Assembly (NCBI GenBank): GCA_015680685.1
Contig: MNCI01007621.1
Location: 787,831 to 851,830, forward strand
Origin: Gnetum montanum
Lineage: Eukaryota > Streptophyta > Gnetopsida > Gnetales > Gnetaceae
Direction of reading: 5' to 3'
DNA length: 64,000 nt
Of the stretch, positions 56,354-64,000 are shown piece after piece (the first letter of the stretch is position 1; every line of letters starts with the position of its first letter). The notes beneath the pieces are model-generated. The model was not told the origin of the DNA, made no database searches, and saw only the letters and a list, made by a program, of their open reading frames with translations. The position numbers and the translations under genes are program-made.

Positions 56354-57165
56354 TGTCTTCTTCTCAAAGGCATGATGATTCAAAATCGTGAATGTCCTAA
56401 GATTTAAAAGTGGTGTACACTCATCCAAATGAGTTTGTACCTAATTTCACCTTTATCCTACATCAAGATGAGTAGCTATGGTTGAGAGATATGGAGGGCA
56501 ATGTTGTGTTGCCTCCCAATTGATTTATTCCTGGGATGTTGCTCCAAACTCTTAAGAGGTTGGGAATCTAGAACCTCCATGATGAATATTTTATGCAAGA
56601 CCATGACTATAGGGACTACAATCCCACAAAACCACAACGTAAATGAGATCAACATTAGAAGAAGCTCCATGAAGTTATGAAGGAAAAATGGTTCACCAAC
56701 CCCTTATTCCTACTGAACCAAAACAACAATGAAGATCTTCTCTCTAGGGGTTCTCAACATGAAGATTCTCCACCCCTTGACATTAGTGATGAGGGCTTGA
56801 ACTTGAATCTATAGTCCAGTATCAATAATTTGGGTTTAAGAAAAAGTGGGAGGTAGGGAAGGGGCTTGAGCAACCATCATGACAATAGAAAATCTAATGA
56901 GCATGGTTGTGACAAGTGAAAAGAAGGTGGTAGACACCATGATGGTGGTAGCCCTCCTCCCTCTTTGTCCTCTTCATCTACATCTTCTTCTTCGTCTTCC
57001 TCTAATCAAAATCGTAGGGGATGAAACTGTGATGGAGATAACTGGTAGGAAAATGACCATAGGTGCAACCATGATCAAAGGGACAATAGGGGACATCATA
57101 GGCATCATCGAAATCATAACGATGATAAGCCCTTGCTAACAACTCGAAGCATTTTGAACATCGTG
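56354..57165 (+). pseudogene. E5 gag, N-terminal part
   Basis: Starts MSSSQRHDDSKS at 56354. VVYTHPNEFVPNFTFILHQD and VLPPN, then GMLLQTLKRLGI match the N-terminal block of E1 gag; several former glutamines are TAG. A serine-rich run (about 56960-57005) and a His/Asp/Asn-rich stretch follow. The sequence stops matching after KPLLTTRSILNIV, just before the gag core. Confidence 0.85.
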
Positions 57166-59689
57166 TTGATGCCAACATCACCCATGCTAGGCACAAGGCC
57201 ATGACTTATTAGTCTAATCACTAGGGCATAGTTTCACAATTTAAATAGTGGTGCTTTCAATGAGAGGTATCATGCAACCTTTAAATGATTTATTATTATA
57301 AGAGATTATTTTCATCCATCAACATTAGTCATGATTAATAGATTTTTATCCCATGAAAATTTAAAATCCTATAGGTTTTAAATCATGTGAATTATCTACG
57401 AGGTGTGCTAGATAAAGTAAAGGATCAAAAATATAATAGGATGTTAAATCATCAATGAATCCTTCACTACATTTTTCTAGCCCATTAAATAAAATAAATA
57501 CACTAAAATAATGATTAAGGTTGCCACTTCCATTAAGTCATTATTTATGCACTCCTTTTGATATGGCCATGATTCCTATTAAATTAACATTACAAATATC
57601 AATAGGAGCATCATTGATGACATTATGGAGTTGAAAATATAATAAAAGAACATTTTCCTTTTTCTCAATGCAACATTGAAGCAGGGACTTGAAGAATAAA
57701 AAGTAAAGTAATGGAAAAAAATTCTTCAAGAATTTGCTAGAATTAGCTACCTTGATGTAATGAAACTAAAAGTAAAATGATTGTATCAAATATATTAAGG
57801 GCCAAGGAATTTATTGGATGGAAGATATATACAAAGTATGAACTTTAAAAATATAACTTATAAAGTCACTTAGATTTAAAATAATTTAAGAAGATTAAAA
57901 ACTTTCATCTTCCATAATCTTGTAATTTCTTCCATTGACCTAATAAAAATATGGCATTATAGATATTGAATTTATGCCTTTGGGAGCTTTTCATTTTTCC
58001 ATGTTGTTATAAACTATTAACTCATCTTCAATAATTTTAGAATACACACTGCAAGTTATGTTTAAGAAGAAAGTGATTGTCAATGATGTGGCAAATAGGA
58101 GGCTTAGCGACATGGAGTTGTTAGATGCGAGCCTTAAGGTGAAAGTCATCCAAGTGGAAGATGACATGGAATAACATGTGGATGTGATCAAAGATGTAAT
58201 CTTGAGGTAGCACATTAGGTAGGGAGAAAATGCGAACATTTCACGAGTGACGTGTGGAGGTGGCAGCTATTACATAGTGTAACCAATGTAGTAGTCGCAA
58301 TGTGGGCAACATGGTGGAGTAGGTGATGAACATGGACATTTAAGGGCATCGAAAAGGAGCTATTATAAAGGGACCAGCAGTAGCAAAATCAATGGAGGGG
58401 GAACAATGAAGATCTCTAAGCTCCCACTCTCCCAGTGTCAACATGGCGACCAATGGCAGTGGTGTGTTAGCAGCATGCAACTGTAGCAACAAACATTACA
58501 GACAATAGCATGTGTGTGGTGAGTGGCATGCAATAGGTGATATTGGGGGCTCCCTCTCTCTAGTAGGGGTAGGTGCAACAATGGTGGTGAAGAAAAGCAA
58601 CCAAAAACATTGACGGTTGAAACATCAAGGTCCACAGGTGTACATCCTAACCTTAAATCCACATGAGGGCCTGTTGGAGGTGGAGATGGGGTGCCTTGAA
58701 TAGTTTGGTTGATCGAACAAGGACTTGCCAGATACAACGGGATGAAATGTGGTTAGCTGTGGTGCTAACGCAAGACCATGCTAAGGGTGTAGGCAGTGTT
58801 TATAATGTCAATGGTGTTTGTGGTGTCAGTGGGATCAAGCATAGTTACAGGTGCCTGAGGGAACAAGCGTAGTCAAGAATTTTAGTGAGGTGAACTATGT
58901 TAACACATGTGTCTACATAGTAGGATGACAAAAATTACAAGTAAAATGCAGAGAATGCAAAGAAATAATTAAAAAAAAGTGGAGTACCACCCTAAATGGG
59001 ATTCAGCATAGTTAATGTCAAAAGGAGATTAGAAGGTATGCGGTGTACAGTAGATGCAAGTGGACAGTGTAGTCACAGTCTATGGGCTATTTGGCCACAA
59101 AAACTAGTGTTCTACTAGGGTGTTCATGTCTATTGGGTTGGCTACCATGACATATTGCTAGATTCAGCATTCTACTGGTGGTCTACCACTTCACTTGTTT
59201 ACTAGTTTACCATTATGCCTTTGGTATTCTCCTAAGCACTCCTTAGATTTGCCAACCCTGAAAAATTTGAGGGTGTAGGTATTTATAGTTTTAAGGTTAG
59301 TAGAAAATGTGGGATGGCTACCACGTAGTAGAGGGGATGGTTGGGAGTATAGTCAATGTAGTCAGCATTCATGTGGTGTACCAATGGGACTAGTGGTGTT
59401 GTGCTTTGGTTTGCTTTGTCGAACTCTACGAGACTATGAGACTGTGACTACACTGCCAACTACATGTGTGTGCTAAGAAGACTATAGGGTACTTGAAAAA
59501 TGAAACTTAGAGACTATGCTATGGGACTATGCTCTCCATGCTCTATCATGGGGTTAAGTGTAGTCAAAATTTTGGGACAAAAGAAGATACAAAAAGAAAA
59601 TATTTTGCTAACTATGCTTGTTGAAGGTAAGTTGACTATATTCTAGAGCTGAGTCAAGCATCGTTGCTACACTGTGGAGGCTGTTGGAG
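57166..59689. other. No recognised gene
   Basis: 57166-58000 is AT-rich with nothing recognised; a short frame with VNYLRGVLDKVKDQKYNRML at about 57390 is unassigned. 58000-59689 is richer in G, with repeated words such as GTGG and TAGTC, and no coding pattern. Single copies of the word ACTA(C/T)GCTC occur before the tandem array starts. Confidence 0.5.
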
Positions 59690-60710
59690 ACTATTTTAGC
59701 TAACTATGCTATGGGTTGGGGAGAGCGTAGTCTCAATGTTGGTGAAATCTATGAGAAAATGGATTTTTGTAGACTACACTCTATACAAGAGGCTGATTAC
59801 ACTCTTACTTGGGGGTGAACATAGTCTCAACACTTAGCAAAATTTGCAAAAACTAGCCTTCTACTAACTACACTCTCCATGAGAGGCTGACTATGCTCTC
59901 AACTGGGGGTAAGTATAGTCTCAACACTTAGCCAAATTCGTGAAAACTAGCCTTCTGCTAACAATGCTCTCCATAAGAGGTTGACTATGCTCTAAATTAG
60001 GGATGAGTGTAGTCTTAACACTTAGTCAAATTTGCAAAAAATTTCTTCCTATTAACTATGCTCTTTATGAAAGGCTAACTACACTCCCACCTAGGGGAGA
60101 GTGTAGTGTTAATACTTAGAAAGAATTTTCAAAACTGGCCTTCTTGTTCACTACACGCTCTACCAGAGGTTGACTATGCTTCCATCTTGGGGAGATCATA
60201 GTGTTAACAGTTAGAAAAAATTTGCAAAACTAGCCTTCCTATTAACTACAATCTCTATAAGAGGCTGACTATGCTTCCATCTAAGGGAGAGCATAGTCTT
60301 GACACTTAGCAAAATTTGCAAAAACTAGCCTTTTGCTAACTACACTCTCCACAAGAGGCTGACTACACTCTCAATTGGGGGTGAGCATAGTCTCAAAACT
60401 TAGCGAAATTTATGAAAACTAACCTTCTCTTGACTACACTTTCCACAAGAGGCTAACTACACTCTCAACTAGGGGTGAGCATAGTCTCAATAGTTAGCAA
60501 AATTTGCAAAAATTAGCCTTCTACTGACTACACTCTCCACAAGGCGCTGACTACACTCTCATCTTGTGATGAGCATAGTATCAATAGTTAGCCAAATTTG
60601 CAAAAACTAGCCTTCTACTGACTATGCTCTCCATGAGAGGCTGACTACGCTCCCATGTAGGGGAGAGTGTAGTCTTAACACTTAGCCAAAATTTGTAGTT
60701 AAGATGCCAT
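59690..60710. repeat. Tandem array of about 93-bp units
   Basis: About eleven degenerate units follow head to tail. Each has the order GACTACACTCTCCA, AGAGGCTGACTACACTC, GGGGTGAGCATAGTCTCAAC, ACTTAGCAAAATTTGCAAAA, ACTAGCCTTC, with a period near 93 bp (for example ACTAGCC words near 59860, 59945, 60230, 60324, 60607). The second ACTACRCTC word and the following GAGYRTAGT word are inverted and can form a hairpin, as in GACTACGCTCCC...GGGAGAGTGTAGTC at about 60643-60674. Confidence 0.9.
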
Positions 60711-61547
60711 AGTCTAGATTTGATGGTGTTTCAAGAAGGTCTTCCTCTCTCTAGATTGCTAGTGTGACATCGAGACAAGTGGTAGTAGACAACAATTAGT
60801 AGGTGGTAGCATGTGATGTTAGATGATAGTTAAGGCACACAGTGGATGGTAGGCATAACCAATGATGGGTGGTTAGTTGTAGGTGGTTGGCACCATGTTG
60901 CATCAGACAACATTAGCATTTGGAGGATTTGCAAGCATCAGTGTGGTGACGATGGTCATGTAGGATGTTGCAGGTAGCAGTGGTCATGCAGGATGTTGTA
61001 GGTGACGACTGTGTAAGAGTTGCAGGTGATGGTCAAGTGGTGTGGCATGAGCTATAGTAGCAAACAATGCGTAGTATGTGGTGACCAACAATGGCATGCA
61101 ATAGTGATAGTAGACATTATAGGGAGCATTAGTGATGGCAAGCGCATTAACAAAGTGATGGTGATCACCAATGGTCAGTAGGTAGGTGGGTGTAACCAGC
61201 AGCTTACATGGTGGCGCATGGCATGAACAGTAGTAGTTAATGGTCAACTATTGGCAACAATAATAGTGGCACACATTAGTAGTGGTGCATGTCAACATTG
61301 ACAAAGGTGCGCATGGCACCAGTAGTCAAATAGAAGCAATGCATGATGAATAGTGGAAAATAATAGTGCACATCTATAATAAATGGTAGTAGCAGTAGCG
61401 ATGGTGTGAGCATGAATAGTGGCACATGGCAGCTAGTAGTCAATTGTAGTAGCATTAGAGGTGACACACATTAGCAACCAATGGTGGTAGCTGTATCTCA
61501 GCCAAAGCCACTCGAAGTTGTTACATTTGTGCTTATTTTGAGCTAAG
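60711..61547. other. Low-complexity GTA/GGT-rich sequence, no gene
   Basis: Degenerate short repeats of GTAGTGG, GATGGT and CATGGCA type fill the stretch (for example AGTAGTCAAATAG and AGTAGTCAATTG, CATGGCA words at 61217, 61311 and 61425). Minus-strand frames such as 61247-60984, rich in H, Y and T, come from this composition. It ends at the LTR of E6. Confidence 0.55.
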
Positions 61548-62312
61548 TGATGAGACGCGATATCGCATAGGCCGCGATATCGCGTCGTCCCCTACGATAT
61601 TGTGTACGTGATATCGCGGTCCACCGCCAAGTCTATAAATAAGAGGTGGCTCTCCCTTATTTCATCATCCTGGGCTAGAAGTACAAAAACTTTGGTAGAT
61701 TGATCACTCCAGAGATAGAATATTTTCCATGTGCTCGCAGTAGAAGTCCTAAAGTGAACGGATCTTTATTCGAGCAACATTGTACCTGAACACAAGTTGT
61801 ATACGACAATAAAGAAGAACTTGATGGATAAACCTTGTAGTGCATGGAATAGTATTTATTTAATTCTATTTATTTCTTTCTCTCTCACCCTAAACTCCTA
61901 GAATGTGGAATGAGTATGACCACTTTGAGCACATGCATTACGCATGGTGATCCTAGCAATGATTAGCGTTTGGTAGTCATAGTTGCATCAGTTCAGGGTG
62001 TATATGGTAAGTGGGAACAAATGTTGATGCTAGATAATTTAGAATTAGTCATTAGTTAGAGTAGTAATTAGTTTCTCAACCCTTCACCTTGATAGCATAG
62101 GAGAAAAACATAAAAAGATATAAAAATCATATACCTCGGACTTACTTAACCATACACCGTGACAACTACAAGTAAGTCTGGGAAGACAACGAATGGTTAA
62201 CCTTAAGTGTTCCATGAGGCGTGTAGGCATTTAGTCTATGGAGTTTGACCGAATCATGCGTGCTACGCTCGTATTCATATGGATGAGTGTAGGGGTACCT
62301 CGCCACTCATCA
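61548..62312 (+). repeat. E6 5' LTR
   Basis: Begins TGATGAGACGCGATATCG, ends CGCCACTCATCA. A GATATC-type cluster occupies 61557-61615 and the TATA box CTATAAATAA lies at 61633-61642. The part after it (GGTAGATTGATCACTCCAGA, about 61695) matches the E2 LTR in complement. Confidence 0.93.
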
Positions 62313-62331
62313 TTGGCGCCATTTCCGGGGA
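62313..62331 (+). promoter_or_regulatory. E6 primer-binding site, tRNA-Asp type
   Basis: TTGGCGCCATTTCCGGGGA differs at two positions from the standard TGGCGCCGTTGCCGGGGA. It is the best-kept example in the window and follows the LTR directly. Confidence 0.9.
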
Positions 62332-62458
62332 CTAAGTGTTTGTGCACTAAGTAGGACATAAGAGATCATCTACATCGTTCGGAGCTTAAATGAACCTTAA
62401 GGTTAATCAAATAAGAAAAAATTATATAACAGTAATTAGCACACTGATAAATAACAAT

Positions 62459-64000
62459 GTCTTCTTCTCACAAGAGCACATCACCTAGGGATAATACAAA
62501 AGACAGTCAGTAATCAAAAACACATAATTGAAATCAGTCAAGTCCTAAACAATACTGAATAGTCTATACTCATCCTAATGAGTATATTCCCAACTTTACT
62601 TTTATCCTCCATCAAGATGAATAGCTGCGATGGAGATATTTGCAAGGTAAAATCGTGTTACCCCTAGATCAATCAATCTCTAACATGCTCTTCTGTGCTT
62701 TGGCATAGATAGGCATGATAGAATTATATGCTGAATACGCTATAGAAGAATTTGACATGAGGGATTATCATCCCATAGAAGCACAATGTATTCGGGACTC
62801 AAGGTAGGAGAGCCAACATACATTGTTGAAGGGAAAAGAGGTCCTACACATCCTTAGTGAAATAGGAGATGGTGAACCACTTATAACGGGTTCTCTATCA
62901 AAAGATGTTCCCCCTCCTAACGAAGGTGAGGAGGTTAGGTATTAGAACTTATGCTCAATGATACATAACCTTGGTTTTGATGCCCGTGAACGCCAGCTGT
63001 TCACAGAGAGAACTACAATGCATGACAAGGATGGGCACTTAGATCGTCATCACGATCAAGGCCGAAGCCACAGAAGAGAAGGTAGGAAACATCGCCACAT
63101 CGATGGTTCTCCTTCTTCTTCCCCTTCTTCACATCATTCACCCTCTCCTTCCACATCTGGGCACAACCATAGAGAACATAATGGTGAGGATAAAGGTAAG
63201 AAAAATGAGAGACCTCGATGAGAAAGTTGAGAGAGAGGACAAGGGCATGAATGAAGGGAAAGTAGGAAACAACAAAGACATCATAGGCATCATGAAAGAG
63301 ATGATCATGACGAACCCCTACTTGCAACCCAAAGTATGCTTGACATAACAGAGGCTGTAAGAATTCTCATAAGGCATTTAAAAGATAGTCAGATCAAGCG
63401 TTTAGAGATGAACAATATCCCATGCTTTGAGGGAGGATACAATGCTGATCTGTAGCATCATTTACAGGCATTCCACGATGCTTGTGCCTTGCAAAATATA
63501 GAAAACAAGTGGCAAAAACTTAAGTTGTTTCTAAGGACACTCATTAAAGAGCAAGGAGTTGGTACCGGTCCTTAGAACTGGAGACCATTAGGAGGTGTAA
63601 TATGATGTTAGAAATCTTCAACGATAAATATCAAATGTACTCCAGAGTGTCTAACTTGCCTAAGTAGATCCAAGGCTAGAAGCAAGGAACTCATGAACCC
63701 TTGGATGCTGCTATGGCCTGCTACTACACATTGTTACTTCGTTGTCTAGGCCATGGTTATGCACAGCGGGATCAACTTCATCACATTGTGGATGGGCTAA
63801 GGCATGAAACTAGAAGAACCCTTGGGACTTATGCCCAAGGGAAACTCTCACAACTTAGAGCCCATGAAGTTCATCACTTGTTGGAGCAAGTAGCAAAAGA
63901 AGAAGGTGAGCTACACAAAAGGGAAAGTGTGGAAGAATACAACTATGATCCCTCTCTTCGAAAGAAGGGAGTGAAATTTTATGATGAAGAGGATGAGTCA
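62459..64000 (+). pseudogene. E6 gag, incomplete at the window edge
   Basis: The start codon at 62459 (MSSSHKSTSPRDNTKDSQ) follows a 130-bp leader. VYTHPNEYIPNFTFILHQDE and LPLDQSISNML form the N-terminal block. The clean frame 62958-63221 (MIHNLGFDARERQLFTERTT, then SPSSSPSSHHSPSPSTSGHN) is the Ser/His-rich linker. After a frameshift near 63220 the gag core appears (RHLKDSQIKRLEMNNIPCFE, GGYNADL, FHDACALQNIENKWQKLKLF). A further shift near 63550 precedes the part matching E2 up to the edge. Several TAG and TAA codons stand where E2 has glutamine. Confidence 0.88.

Larger units (their letters stand above)
55955..57170 (+). mobile_element. E5, truncated Athila-like element (E1 group)
   Basis: The last 238 bp of a 5' LTR (55955-56192), a decayed primer site and part of gag (from 56354) lie on the plus strand. 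The LTR piece resembles the E1 LTR, for example ATCATATGCCTTAGTTGCAC here and the complement of the 9590-9615 region there. The LTR start is cut at the inverted repeat, and gag homology ends near 57165. No further domain follows. Confidence 0.85.
61548..64000 (+). mobile_element. E6, Athila-like element (E2 group), 5' part, runs off the window
   Basis: A complete 5' LTR (61548-62312), a near-perfect tRNA-Asp primer site and gag (from 62459) are present. It is close to E2 in LTR and gag. The rest of the element lies beyond position 64000. Gag still has several stops and at least two frameshifts, but it is the best-preserved gag of the window. Confidence 0.92.

Noticed and set aside
58438-58737. 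Minus-strand ORF of 99 residues, and similar ones at 60984-61467
   Set aside because: Composition-driven frames in low-complexity GTGG/CCAC sequence, with no recognisable domain.

Overview
This window is nuclear DNA of a seed plant with a large, repeat-filled genome. The evidence is plant-type Ty3/gypsy and Ty1/copia retrotransposons, plant LINEs, LTR elements primed by tRNA-Asp and tRNA-iMet, and one spliced host-gene fragment. The old, degraded elements and LTRs over 3 kb would suit a gymnosperm, but that is inference. There are two long N gaps (31342-31889, 54311-54938) and single Ns at 24546, 40096 and 55787.

Layout. 1-2165 is a 5'-truncated LINE on the minus strand. 2166 to about 4535 is a collapsed copia element on the plus strand. 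6267-6560 holds the last two exons of a WD40 protein resembling SWD2/WDR82/APRF1, the only host gene seen. From 6860 to about 49940 lies one nested stack. A short decayed copia element (Copia-B) has its 3' LTR cut in two by E1, an Athila-like gypsy element (9418-49329, minus). E1 was itself entered by E2 (10404-17639, minus, a gag-pro remnant lacking pol) and by E3 (20213-40046, minus, a Tat-like gypsy with 3.3-kb LTRs). E3 was entered by E4 (28832-35369, plus, a gag-carrying non-autonomous element). E1-E4 have 5-bp target-site duplications, so the order of insertion can be read directly.

49941-57170 holds a possible tRNA-derived SINE, a solo LTR (50813-51666), a second LINE on the plus strand, an N gap, a perfect 167-bp inverted repeat around an inverted LINE 3' fragment, and a truncated Athila-like element (E5). 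57171-61547 has no recognisable gene but includes a tandem array of about 93-bp units (59690-60710) with a hairpin in most units. At 61548 a well-preserved Athila-like element (E6) starts and runs off the window.

The Athila-like elements share LTR ends TGATGAG...CTCATCA, a tRNA-Asp-like primer site and gag. By LTR resemblance they fall into three groups: E1 with E5, E2 with E6, and E4 with the solo LTR. Elements of the E2 and E4 groups carry clusters of GATATC palindromes just upstream of a TATA box. Every coding unit of the transposons is broken by stops or frameshifts, and several catalytic residues are lost. None looks able to move by itself.
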